64,000 nucleotides of DNA, taken from NCBI GenBank assembly GCA_900766185.1, contig CAAFUL010000090.1, positions 26,004-90,003 on the forward strand, in the 5' to 3' direction. The notes below the pieces were generated by a model. It made no database searches and was not told where the DNA came from. It saw only the letters and a program-made list of their open reading frames with translations. The position numbers and the translations under genes were made by a program. The DNA comes from an uncultured Johnsonella sp. Lineage in GTDB: Bacteria > Bacillota > Clostridia > Lachnospirales > Lachnospiraceae. Shown here piece by piece: positions 7,693 to 15,121 of this stretch (its first letter is position 1; each line of letters starts with the position of its first letter).

Positions 7693-7974
7693 CTATTCGC
7701 CTTCTACGAAATCAAGATTTTCTTCTCTCTTCTCGGCTTCGTATATATCACCGGCATCAGCCAAAACATCATCTGCGTGTTGTTTTATATTGGAAATGGT
7801 TTCATCAATACTGTCCTTAGCCTTATATCCTTTAGCGATTGCTTTGGCATAGAACTTTTTAGCCTCCTTGCTCGCTAAGACTTTTAATCCTAGAGTACCG
7901 AATGCTACACCTCCTATAAAAGTAAGCGGAAGTTTAGAACCTGCCAACAATGTTTTAATAGTTTTTGATAACAT
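7693..7974 (-). CDS. Small membrane-anchored protein, DUF6110/PacL-like
   Basis: A 93-residue protein with one hydrophobic segment near the N-terminus (LPLTFIGGVAFGTLGLKVLA), a Lys-rich amphipathic stretch and an acidic tail (EAEKREENLDFVEGE). The layout matches DUF6110/DUF1490-type proteins. In mycobacteria the DUF1490 protein PacL1 is encoded next to CtpC, scaffolds the ATPase in the membrane and binds metal through an acidic C-terminus. Here the gene is first in a two-gene operon with a CtpC-like ATPase, so the same role is a reasonable inference. AAGGAGG-type Shine-Dalgarno sits directly upstream. Direct homology to PacL1 is not shown by what I can read; the tail lacks histidines. Confidence 0.75.
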   Translation of the reverse strand: MLSKTIKTLLAGSKLPLTFIGGVAFGTLGLKVLASKEAKKFYAKAIAKGYKAKDSIDETISNIKQHADDVLADAGDIYEAEKREENLDFVEGE

Positions 7975-8000
7975 TTTTTTCCTCCTTGTAAAATATGATT

Positions 8001-8058
8001 TTGAAGAATTATCTTCAATTAAAAAGATAGTATATCACCATTAAGCATATTTAGGCAA
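8001..8058 (-). promoter_or_regulatory. Promoter and palindromic operator of the metal-ATPase operon
   Basis: On the minus strand TTGCCT (8058-8053), 18 bases, then TATACT (8034-8029) forms a plausible promoter. Between it and the gene lies the inverted repeat TTGAAGA / TCTTCAA (8001-8007 and 8012-8018), spaced by 4 bases, at a position where a repressor would block early transcription. A metal-sensing regulator is inferred, not identified. Confidence 0.5.
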
Positions 8059-8197
8059 GATAGGAATAAAAAGTTGGATGTGCAGTTTATAGCTAAGAGG
8101 TAAAACTAAACGGACATTTAGGCAAGGCAAAGAATAATATAAAGAAAATAATACAAAAAAAGATAATATAAAAGAAACGGTTTTTAGATACAAAAAA

Positions 8198-8268
8198 AGC
8201 AGGTGATGGGAATCGAACCCACGTATTCAGCTTGGAAGGCTGATGTTCTACCATTGAACTACACCTGC
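8198..8268 (-). tRNA. tRNA-Gly (anticodon TCC)
   Basis: 71-nt cloverleaf on the minus strand. The acceptor stem is GCAGGTG / CACCTGC, the D arm contains GTTCAATGGTAGAAC, the anticodon stem TCAGC / GCTGA encloses loop CTTCCAA with anticodon TCC, and the T arm is GTGGG-TTCGATT-CCCAT. The discriminator base is T and CCA is not encoded. A short T-run follows the gene. Confidence 0.96.
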
Positions 8269-8279
8269 GAACGAGGTAG

Positions 8280-8308
8280 ATTCTATAATAAAATAAGATA
8301 AAAGTCAA
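8280..8308 (-). promoter_or_regulatory. Promoter of tRNA-Gly
   Basis: On the minus strand TTGACT (8308-8303) and TAGAAT (8285-8280) are separated by exactly 17 bases, ending 11 bases before the mature tRNA 5' end. This is close to the sigma-A consensus. Confidence 0.7.
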
Positions 8309-8403
8309 TAGTTTGGAGAAAATTTTTGATTTTTTTGATGAAGTACCTCATTATAATAGCATATAGAATAAACAAGTGAAATCAGAAAAAATAGCAGATT
8401 AAT

Positions 8404-8469
8404 AAAAAAGATACATATTTATTCCGTTAAGATTATAAAAAGTCTTATGGAATAGTGTGTATCTTTTTT
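8404..8469 (+). terminator. Hairpin with T-run, bidirectional terminator-like
   Basis: AAAAAAGATACA (8404-8415) pairs with TGTATCTTTTTT (8458-8469), with a second ATTCC / GGAAT stem inside. A T-run follows on either strand. It lies in a region between the leftward tRNA and the rightward WYL gene where no annotated gene needs a terminator. A TATAAT at 8352-8357 upstream leaves room for a ~100-nt small RNA ending here. Confidence 0.5.
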
Positions 8470-8665
8470 TGTTGCAAGCATAATAAAATCGATAATAAAA
8501 TAAAATGTAAAATTCAATTAAAACAAAAGTTAAATAAAAATTAACTTAAGGTATTTTAATTTTGTGTGAAATATAATAAGATACATAGGTACAATAAATT
8601 TACAATATTTTTAATAAAAAATATACAGAGTGACAGAAACTGTCATAACGGCTTGCTATAATAAG

Positions 8666-8850
8666 GTTACAGTTCAGGTAGCTCATTCATCTTCGTCAAA
8701 ACAATCTAAAAATGTTTAACCTTATTTATAAATTAGACGAATTATGAATATTGACAGTAGTCTGTTAGATATATATGTATAATATGTAGCTGAAAGCAAG
8801 CTTTCATTTAGCATATTATACATATATATCTAGGCTACCTGAACTGTAAC
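8666..8850 (+). repeat. MITE-like palindromic repeat, family 1, copy B
   Basis: The best preserved copy: 185 bp with near-perfect ends GTTACAGTTCAGGTAGC / GGCTACCTGAACTGTAAC. Internal stem 1 has ATTCAT-TTCGTC against GACGAA-ATGAAT; stem 2 has AGATATATATGTATAATATG against its complement with TGAAAGC-AA-GCTTTCA at the tip. TAATAAG occurs on both flanks (8659-8665 and 8853-8859) and may be a target-site duplication. It lies just upstream of the WYL regulator. Confidence 0.88.
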
Positions 8851-8914
8851 CTAATAAGCCTGCTTAAGATTTGCAGATGAAGTAATATATTCAAAATATT
8901 ATAAGGAGTATGTT

Positions 8915-9859
8915 GTGGATGGAAAAAAGGTTGACAGAATACTGGACATCTATACAAGGCTTTTATCCGGAAAGAAAGTAAATAAGACGGAAATAGCACA
9001 TAAGTACGGAGTGAGTGAAAGAAGTGTGCAAAGGGATATTAATGACATAAGAAACTTTTGTGATAATGAGGCAAGTACGGACGGCTATGAAAACTATGTT
9101 AAATATAGCAGTGAAAAGAAAAGCTATGCCTTGGAAAATACATTTAAGGCAAGCTTAAGTAACAGCGAGATACTTGCGATATGTAAAATACTTTTGCAGA
9201 CAAGACCGTTTACCAATGAAGAAATGACTTCTCTTTTACAAAGACTTATAGAGTGCTGTGTACCGGCAGCAAACAGAAAGATGGTATCGGAACTTATTGC
9301 AAATGAAGCATTTCATTATGTAGAGCCAAAGCATAAAAAGAAGTTTATAGAAGATATGTGGAAGGTGGCTGAGGCTATCAGCACAGCCAATTTTATAGAA
9401 ATTCACTATAAAAAGACGGATGATACTGTGGTGGAAAGGAAACTTAAGCCCCTTGCGATAATGTTTTCAGAGCATTATTTCTACCTGACCGCCTTTATAG
9501 ATGATGAGGATAAAATAAGGGAAAAGTTTGATGTGTTAAATGACTCATTTCCCACGATATACAGGATAGACAGGATAAATAAGATAAAGGTACTTGATAA
9601 AAAGTTTCATATACCCTACAGTTCCCGTTTTGAAGAGGGTGAGTTCCTGAAAAGAATACAGTTTATGTATGGCGGAAGGCTTAGGAGGATAAAGTTCAGA
9701 TGTGAAAAGAATAATCTGGAGGCGATACTTGACAGACTGCCGACCGCTAAGATTTTATCCCAAAAAGACAGCAAGTATCTGATACAGGCGGAGGTATTCG
9801 GTGACGGAGTGGATATGTGGATAAGGAGTCAGGGGGATAGAATAGAATTGGTGGATTAG
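8915..9859 (+). CDS. WYL-domain transcriptional regulator (DeoR/HTH_11 type)
   Basis: DNA-binding regulator of 314 residues. The first ~65 residues form a winged helix-turn-helix (VNKTEIAHKYGVSERSVQRDINDIRNF), and a WYL effector-binding domain follows from about residue 150 (IEIHYKKTDDTVVERKLKPLAIMFSEHYFYLTAF), where the family's W-Y-L triad is partly changed, then a WCX-like C-terminus (GDGVDMWIRSQGDRIEL). The start is GTG at 8915, supported by AAGGAG at 8903-8908. The target is unknown. WYL regulators often control defence or stress loci. This one precedes a zinc-ribbon gene and, 700 bases on, the injection-system operon, but no operator is visible that links them. Confidence 0.88.
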   Translation: MDGKKVDRILDIYTRLLSGKKVNKTEIAHKYGVSERSVQRDINDIRNFCDNEASTDGYENYVKYSSEKKSYALENTFKASLSNSEILAICKILLQTRPFTNEEMTSLLQRLIECCVPAANRKMVSELIANEAFHYVEPKHKKKFIEDMWKVAEAISTANFIEIHYKKTDDTVVERKLKPLAIMFSEHYFYLTAFIDDEDKIREKFDVLNDSFPTIYRIDRINKIKVLDKKFHIPYSSRFEEGEFLKRIQFMYGGRLRRIKFRCEKNNLEAILDRLPTAKILSQKDSKYLIQAEVFGDGVDMWIRSQGDRIELVD

Positions 9860-9985
9860 GTGTTTGAACTTACAGATATTTTACTAAGAATAAAAAGTAT
9901 CATCTGATATGAAAAGGCTTTGTATTTCATGAAAAGTATTTATGGATAAAAGATAAGAGGTATTTGAGTTAAGGAGGAGCAGAGT

Positions 9986-10147
9986 ATGTCATTATTTTCA
10001 AATCAGGTAAAGTGTTTAAAGTGCGGACATAAGTATAAAAAAGATCCCGCAAACCTAAAGATACATTGCCCCAAATGCGGTAGCTATGAAAGTGAAACGG
10101 TGAAGATAGACGGGATGAAGATAAAGGATATTTTTGGGAAACATTAG
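9986..10147 (+). CDS. Small zinc-ribbon protein
   Basis: A 53-residue protein, MSLFSNQVKCLKCGHKY at the start, with two CxxC knuckles (CLKCGH and CPKCGS) spaced about 15 residues apart, forming a rubredoxin-like or zinc-ribbon fold. The strong Shine-Dalgarno AAGGAGGAG at 9971-9979 supports the ATG at 9986. Role unknown; such proteins can act in transcription or as assembly factors. It lies 126 bases after the WYL regulator and could be co-transcribed with it. Confidence 0.75.
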   Translation: MSLFSNQVKCLKCGHKYKKDPANLKIHCPKCGSYESETVKIDGMKIKDIFGKH

Positions 10148-10283
10148 TGGTAAGGGCTTGGAAGAGACGGTTGAGAAGTTTGTTGGAGAAGAATTTGCTG
10201 ATTAAAGTTATATAATCCGGTGATTTTAGTTTGGATGTAAGTTTTTTGAGGATACTAAGAAGTATGGAAAGTAGGAGGTTTAG

Positions 10284-10478
10284 ATGGCTAAAAAACAAAG
10301 ATTTCCATTAATTATGGATGAGGGCGTTGAGGTAAGTACCTTAGAGGAATTAAGGGAGAATTTTTCTGTGGAAAAAGTTTTGGAGTATATGGAAAATATC
10401 TCCTTTGTTAGGATCTGTTCAGCAATCACATTATGGCAAAGTTTTGGATTTATGATTTTTTATTGGCTTAAATATTGA
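10284..10478 (+). pseudogene. N-terminal remnant of a larger Lachnospiraceae protein
   Basis: The reading frame opens with MAKKQRFPLIMDEGVEVSTL and continues EELRENFSVEKVLEYMEN, an N-terminal module I recall from longer clostridial proteins of unknown function (usually going on into a Trp/Leu-rich segment). After about residue 38 the translation (ISFVRICSAITLWQSFGF...) no longer resembles the module and stops at residue 64. A good GGAGG precedes the ATG. I therefore read it as a truncated gene left next to the injection-system operon. It could instead be a genuine small protein with one membrane segment. Confidence 0.5.
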
Positions 10479-10582
10479 AACTCCAAAGTTTATTATACTT
10501 TAAGGGTGTCGGAGATTTAAGTAAGTAATATATTATTATATATAACAATATCAGTATACTTTGAATATAAAGGCGGATATAT

Positions 10583-11926
10583 ATGGCTAATAAGTATCTT
10601 AATAAAAATGTTAGGTTTAAATGTCAGAGTGGAAATGCAGTCTGGTTCAAGGCAGAAAATGGAGATACAAAAGTTAAAATAAAAAATACAGAGGTTCTAC
10701 TTGATGACTGTAAATTAAATATTATTGGTGGTGTTAAACCGGGTCAATGTAATTTAAACATAGATCCTTCTACAGGTATTCCAATGCAATGTAGTTCTGA
10801 TCCTGTAATTGGAATATGGAATAATAAATCCAGATTAACGGTTGGAAGTAAAAGTGTTTTAACAAGCAGATGTTCTATAAATTGTCCTCTTTTTGGGTGT
10901 ATAAAACCCTTTAAACCTACAATGATAACAATAGATGTTGGTGATGACACTAAAATACAATCTATAGATTTATCATTAGATAATAACAGTGATACTTACA
11001 ATGATAATTATGAGAAAAAAGCAAATAATGATCAAAATAAATCCGATACAAAAAAATTTGATGATAGTGGTATAGAAAAAAATATTGAATCTAAATTATG
11101 TGATTATGAAAACTGTACAAGAAGAGCTGAATGCGAATTTCTAAAGACATTGTCTACGATAAAAGAAACTAATGAAAGCAAAAATGCTAACGAGTTAAAA
11201 GGGAATATGTTGAAATATGGCATTGATAAATATATAGAAGAAGATATAGCTATTGCTCCTTCTTTCTATAAATATAATAGCAATGCTCCTTCTTCAGACC
11301 AAGACAATAAGAATATAAATGCTTCTTCCCCAGTTCAATATAAGATGTATAGTATTGCTCATCATCATATTGTTCCGGTAAATCAATGTTTTAAAACATT
11401 TGAAGAAATCGTAAAATTGGCAAATTATTATAAATACAATATTAATAGAGCCGAAAATGGAATTTGTTTACCCACTATGAATGAAGGATATGATAAAAAT
11501 ATATTTAATTTAAAAAAGGAAGTGGCATTTTATGCTATGGAAAAAATCGGAAAACAATGGCATAAAGGAGGGCATAGATACTCATGTGATAAGATTAGGG
11601 AAGATGTAGATAAAGTCTTACAAAAACCATTTATAAATTATCAACAGGCGGTTTGTGATGAACTAAGAAAATTTATTAATAAACTTTTAGAAACACCAAA
11701 ATGTAGGGCAGATAACTATGAGGAGCAGGCTATAGAATTTGAAACAGCCATGAACCATATTTGTGAAAGGATTGAAAAAAAACTTCAAAAGTTCAAGGAG
11801 ACTCCTAAAAAATCTTACCCTTACTATGTTTCAAAATTAGCATTTTATTTTGCCTTTGAAGAAGGATTAAAAGAATATGAAAATCAATTATTTGAAGATC
11901 AATTATCTAAAGATGAAGGAGTATAG
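10583..11926 (+). CDS. DUF4280 PAAR-like protein with C-terminal AHH nuclease toxin domain
   Basis: Polymorphic effector of 447 residues. Residues 1-115 match the DUF4280 PAAR-like pattern: cysteine-rich, with DDCKLNIIGGVKPGQCNL, IPMQCSSDPVIG.W and SILNC-like SINCPLFGCIKPFKPT, the domain that caps the spike of contractile systems. A charged, low-complexity linker (about 116-250) follows. The C-terminal region has the AHHHIVPVNQ motif near residue 258 and a later WHKGGH motif near 330, the signature of AHH nucleases of the HNH/EndoVII superfamily. It would therefore be a DNA- or RNA-cleaving toxin loaded on the tip. First gene of the operon, two bases before its immunity gene. No signal peptide is present. 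Confidence 0.82.
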   Translation: MANKYLNKNVRFKCQSGNAVWFKAENGDTKVKIKNTEVLLDDCKLNIIGGVKPGQCNLNIDPSTGIPMQCSSDPVIGIWNNKSRLTVGSKSVLTSRCSINCPLFGCIKPFKPTMITIDVGDDTKIQSIDLSLDNNSDTYNDNYEKKANNDQNKSDTKKFDDSGIEKNIESKLCDYENCTRRAECEFLKTLSTIKETNESKNANELKGNMLKYGIDKYIEEDIAIAPSFYKYNSNAPSSDQDNKNINASSPVQYKMYSIAHHHIVPVNQCFKTFEEIVKLANYYKYNINRAENGICLPTMNEGYDKNIFNLKKEVAFYAMEKIGKQWHKGGHRYSCDKIREDVDKVLQKPFINYQQAVCDELRKFINKLLETPKCRADNYEEQAIEFETAMNHICERIEKKLQKFKETPKKSYPYYVSKLAFYFAFEEGLKEYENQLFEDQLSKDEGV

Positions 11927-11928
11927 AT

Positions 11929-12462
11929 ATGGCAAATTACTATGTATTAGATGCATCCAGAAATGTTAAGGAATATATAAGTATTATTGATGGTACAAAG
12001 GAATTGGAAACAGCATGTCAAATGTCGGAGTTTCAGTTTTTAACAACAAAAGCGGTGACTATAGAAGTTGATGAGGATAGTGGACGAATATTTCAAGACT
12101 TTATTTATGATAACGGAGTGCCGGTCATGTCAGACAGAATGAAAGAGTATATGGATAAATTAGAGGTTGATTATTTGTTCTATAAGAAATTGATTCTTAC
12201 AAAGAAAGAATTAGGAATAGAAGAAGTATACTGGCTGGCATTACCACAGAGAATTAAGTGTCTGAATAAAGAAGAGAGCGAAATAGATGAGATACTTAAT
12301 ATTGCAGATGAAATCGTTATAAATCAACAGCGAGTGGGGAGATTTAAAATCTTTAAATTAGCTGATGTTGGAAACTGGGAAATAATATTATCGGAAGATA
12401 TGGCACAAGCATTAAAAACACAGGATTTTAGAGGTGTTCATATATATGAGATTAATTCATAA
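11929..12462 (+). CDS. Immunity protein, Imm11/DUF1629-like
   Basis: 177-residue cytosolic protein beginning MANYYVLDASRNVKEYISI, with WLALPQRIKCLNKEES and a C-terminal SEDMAQALKTQDFRGVHIYEI segment. That plan (short N-terminal YYVL strand, a late 'F-x-x-D...W-x-x-I-x-S-x-x-x-A-x-A-L-x-x...G-V' region) resembles the Imm11/DUF1629 immunity family, which is often found beside AHH toxins. Adjacent to the toxin gene with a 2-bp gap. It should bind and neutralise the upstream nuclease. Family assignment is by pattern only; the immunity role is well supported by position. Confidence 0.68.
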   Translation: MANYYVLDASRNVKEYISIIDGTKELETACQMSEFQFLTTKAVTIEVDEDSGRIFQDFIYDNGVPVMSDRMKEYMDKLEVDYLFYKKLILTKKELGIEEVYWLALPQRIKCLNKEESEIDEILNIADEIVINQQRVGRFKIFKLADVGNWEIILSEDMAQALKTQDFRGVHIYEINS

Positions 12463-12470
12463 GGGGGAAA

Positions 12471-14681
12471 ATGACAATGGAACCGATGGATGTAGTAAAG
12501 CAAACAGGAAAAACTATTATTTTTGAAGAGTTCAATCGTGATGAGAATAAAATGAATCTTGTAACCTTATTAACAAGAGATGATGAGGATATTTCATTAG
12601 AAAAGTTTAAGGACGCTTTAATGGGCAAAGATTCTGAGCTTGTAGTTGAAAACTTTGAAGATTTTGTTGAAAAGTTTTCACCAACTATCTATGAAACAAT
12701 TGTGAAGACCGGAGAAACTTCGAAATTTGTTTATGAACTTGATAAGCCAAAGTATGAATGTACTCAGATAAAACTAAAAGACCATGCATTTTATAAAATG
12801 ATAATGTCATTACTGGATAGGAAGGCAACTTCAGATAAGGGTAATTTAGAATTTCCTTATGATGATTTGAAGAAAGCATTGTCTCCTGAAGCTGAAATGG
12901 AAGAATGCAAAAAAATAAGAAGGAACTTTTTAAGCAATACTCGTGAGTATATGAAATTGGTTGAGAGTGGAGAGCCAAGTCAAGAAGCTGAGAGGTTTGC
13001 TCAAAATATAATGGCTTGTAGGGATAAGATAGTGGATAAATATCAAAATAAAAGTCCGCTTGCATTGCTACCGTTGTTGATAGCTGATAAACAAAGCCAA
13101 ATTGATAAGATGAAAGAAGCTGAAGAACCATCTTCATCTCAAGGAGAGGTAAAAGTTATTCCTTGTGATTATTCATTTGATGAAAAAGGTAATATTTGTT
13201 TAATTGAGCAGTCATATTCTGATGAAGCTCCCAGTGAGGTGACCGGTGACGATAGAATAAATCAATTAATTGATGTTGTAAGAGATGATTTTCAAGAATC
13301 CGCACCTATTGCAATTCGAGAAAATACATATATCGAAGATCTGGTAGTTAATGTATTTGTTCCAAACGGAGGTAATCAGTTAACAACTAAAGACAGGTAT
13401 GAGATAGAAACGGAAAAAAAGCAGTTACAAGATATATATAGTAGCAGCATTGAAAGTTTTGCAAAGGCAGTTGCAACTGTAATTGAAAAATTTGCAGGTG
13501 TAAAGAGTTTTTTTGATCATGCATTATGTGACGGTAAGTTGGCAAGAGATGTTTCTGTAATTATTTCTAATTGTAGGGTGGATGCGATATTAAATGATGA
13601 TGTGGCAAAGAGAAGATTCAAAAAATACTTTTCAGCATTAAGTGCCGAAAAAGATATTAATAAAATATGGTTCGGTATTATACCCGGAGTTGCGTACGGA
13701 GAAGATACAAGCATATTAAAGAAGGCTTCAAATCCTTTTGAAAGAAGGAGGACAGAGGAAGTATCTACAAAAAAGAATCATAACGGCTTAGTTAATTTAG
13801 ATACTGTAAAAGAAATGCTTTCTATACTTAGTGAAGTTAAAATAATGACTTTTGTTAATTATAAAGCCGGTGAAAAAACAGGTTTTAGTGAATTGACAGA
13901 TTCAATAGTAAATGGATATAAGAAAGATTTTGAGAATGTTAATAGTGAGTACGCTGTTTTTACATATCCTAATTTTACTATTTTGCCTAAAGAAAAAAAT
14001 ACGGTCAGGATTGGAACAGAGTATAATTATGACATGGGAAAGGAAAGAGAAACATATATAGTTATACCGGGTATATATCTGGAGTCATCATACATTGCTT
14101 GTGGAATGATAGTTGGAATTCAAAATTATAGGTATTTACAAAGTAAAGGTTTTATGGTTAAACCTAAGTATCCTTGTGTAAGGTTTGATATAGAGGATAT
14201 AGAAAATGCAAAAAGAATAACTACAAAATTAAATAGAGAGACTACTACTGAAATGCTAAAGCAAACTAAAGATGCAATAATGGAAGATAGGTTTGGATTC
14301 GTATTTGCAGATAACAAAATTATTTTTGATGGCAGGGTAATAAATAACAGTTATATATTAAATGCAAGAACTCTAAAGAAAGATAACAATGGAAAGTATA
14401 AGCCATTATATAAAACCCTAGTTAGAAATTTTGTTGCACAATTGCTTAGAGCATTTGCAGAGAATGTAACAGATAAAAGTGTAAATCAATTTAAAACTGA
14501 TTATGTTGAAACATGGAAACGAGATAACAAAGATGATGATAGAAAGTATGCAAATAGGGTATTACTTGAAGGTGAGACGATAGAACTTGACTCAGCAAAA
14601 CACAGATTAGTTGTGACATTTAATAAAGAGGCTGAGGTATGGGACGATATAGTGATCAATGATTCAGAAAGTGAGGAATAA
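12471..14681 (+). CDS. Large protein of the injection-system operon, candidate contractile sheath
   Basis: 736 residues, no signal peptide or membrane segment. I do not recognise it by a decisive motif. The N-terminal third has a segment VVENFEDFVEKFSPTI that recalls the 'F-x-x-F-x-P' element of small sheath subunits (TssB/VipA). The middle contains IWFGIIPGVAYGED and YAVFTYPNFTILP; the C-terminus (YKPLYKTLVRNFVAQLLRAFAENV ... VLLEGETIELDSAKHRLVVTF) looks like the terminal domain of large sheath proteins (TssC/VipB, gp18). A single fused sheath protein is the simplest reading because its neighbours are a tube-like protein and a spike. It could instead be a baseplate or scaffold protein. GGGGG upstream and 8 bp after the immunity gene. 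Confidence 0.45.
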   Translation: MTMEPMDVVKQTGKTIIFEEFNRDENKMNLVTLLTRDDEDISLEKFKDALMGKDSELVVENFEDFVEKFSPTIYETIVKTGETSKFVYELDKPKYECTQIKLKDHAFYKMIMSLLDRKATSDKGNLEFPYDDLKKALSPEAEMEECKKIRRNFLSNTREYMKLVESGEPSQEAERFAQNIMACRDKIVDKYQNKSPLALLPLLIADKQSQIDKMKEAEEPSSSQGEVKVIPCDYSFDEKGNICLIEQSYSDEAPSEVTGDDRINQLIDVVRDDFQESAPIAIRENTYIEDLVVNVFVPNGGNQLTTKDRYEIETEKKQLQDIYSSSIESFAKAVATVIEKFAGVKSFFDHALCDGKLARDVSVIISNCRVDAILNDDVAKRRFKKYFSALSAEKDINKIWFGIIPGVAYGEDTSILKKASNPFERRRTEEVSTKKNHNGLVNLDTVKEMLSILSEVKIMTFVNYKAGEKTGFSELTDSIVNGYKKDFENVNSEYAVFTYPNFTILPKEKNTVRIGTEYNYDMGKERETYIVIPGIYLESSYIACGMIVGIQNYRYLQSKGFMVKPKYPCVRFDIEDIENAKRITTKLNRETTTEMLKQTKDAIMEDRFGFVFADNKIIFDGRVINNSYILNARTLKKDNNGKYKPLYKTLVRNFVAQLLRAFAENVTDKSVNQFKTDYVETWKRDNKDDDRKYANRVLLEGETIELDSAKHRLVVTFNKEAEVWDDIVINDSESEE

Positions 14682-14684
14682 TTT

Positions 14685-15110
14685 ATGCGTTATGAATTAT
14701 GTATTGAAGGTGATGGTGGTAATATTGATATTAAACACAAAGATGTTATTCAAAAAGTAGATGTTAAGATATATCAAAAGGATAAGTCTGCAAACGATCG
14801 TTCAGATCAACTTTTTGGAGAAGTAACAATTCAAGGATTATTGAATGAAAAATCTCAAAAGGAAACAAAAAATATATTTGAATGGACTAAAAAAATAGAT
14901 AAGGCAAGTGTTTATAAAATTGTTTCTATTAAAGTTTATAGTAAAGAGGAGTTAATTAGGGATTACTACTTTAAAGATATGTATTGTACAAGCTATCAAG
15001 AGGTATTTGATGAAAATGAAAGGGCGGTTGAGGCTGACTCTATAGGTTATTTTATACTTGAACTTAAGCAAAGAAAGGGCTCTATAGATACTATAGTTGT
15101 AGATTGCTAA
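14685..15110 (+). CDS. Candidate Hcp/tail-tube-like protein
   Basis: 141 residues, mostly predicted beta-strand, starting MRYELCIEGDGGNIDI. Size, position (directly before the spike gene) and a pattern of alternating hydrophobic strands with a central helix-like FEWTKKIDKASVYKIVSIKVYS and terminal GYFILELKQRKG suggest an Hcp or phage tube subunit. No diagnostic motif exists for this fold, so the call rests on context and general shape. Its last codons overlap the upstream alternative start of the spike gene, indicating translational coupling. Confidence 0.45.
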   Translation: MRYELCIEGDGGNIDIKHKDVIQKVDVKIYQKDKSANDRSDQLFGEVTIQGLLNEKSQKETKNIFEWTKKIDKASVYKIVSIKVYSKEELIRDYYFKDMYCTSYQEVFDENERAVEADSIGYFILELKQRKGSIDTIVVDC

Positions 15111-15121
15111 TAGGTGATATT

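Noticed and set aside
8093..8308. 71-residue minus-strand frame over the tRNA region
   Set aside because: It reads through the tRNA-Gly gene, and the translated middle (SSMVEHQPSKLNTWVRFPSPA) is simply the tRNA in frame.
12685..13137. 150-residue open frame on the minus strand inside the sheath-candidate gene
   Set aside because: Lies wholly antisense to a long coding frame, has no ribosome binding site and no recognisable motif; its open length reflects AT-rich codon use on the opposite strand.
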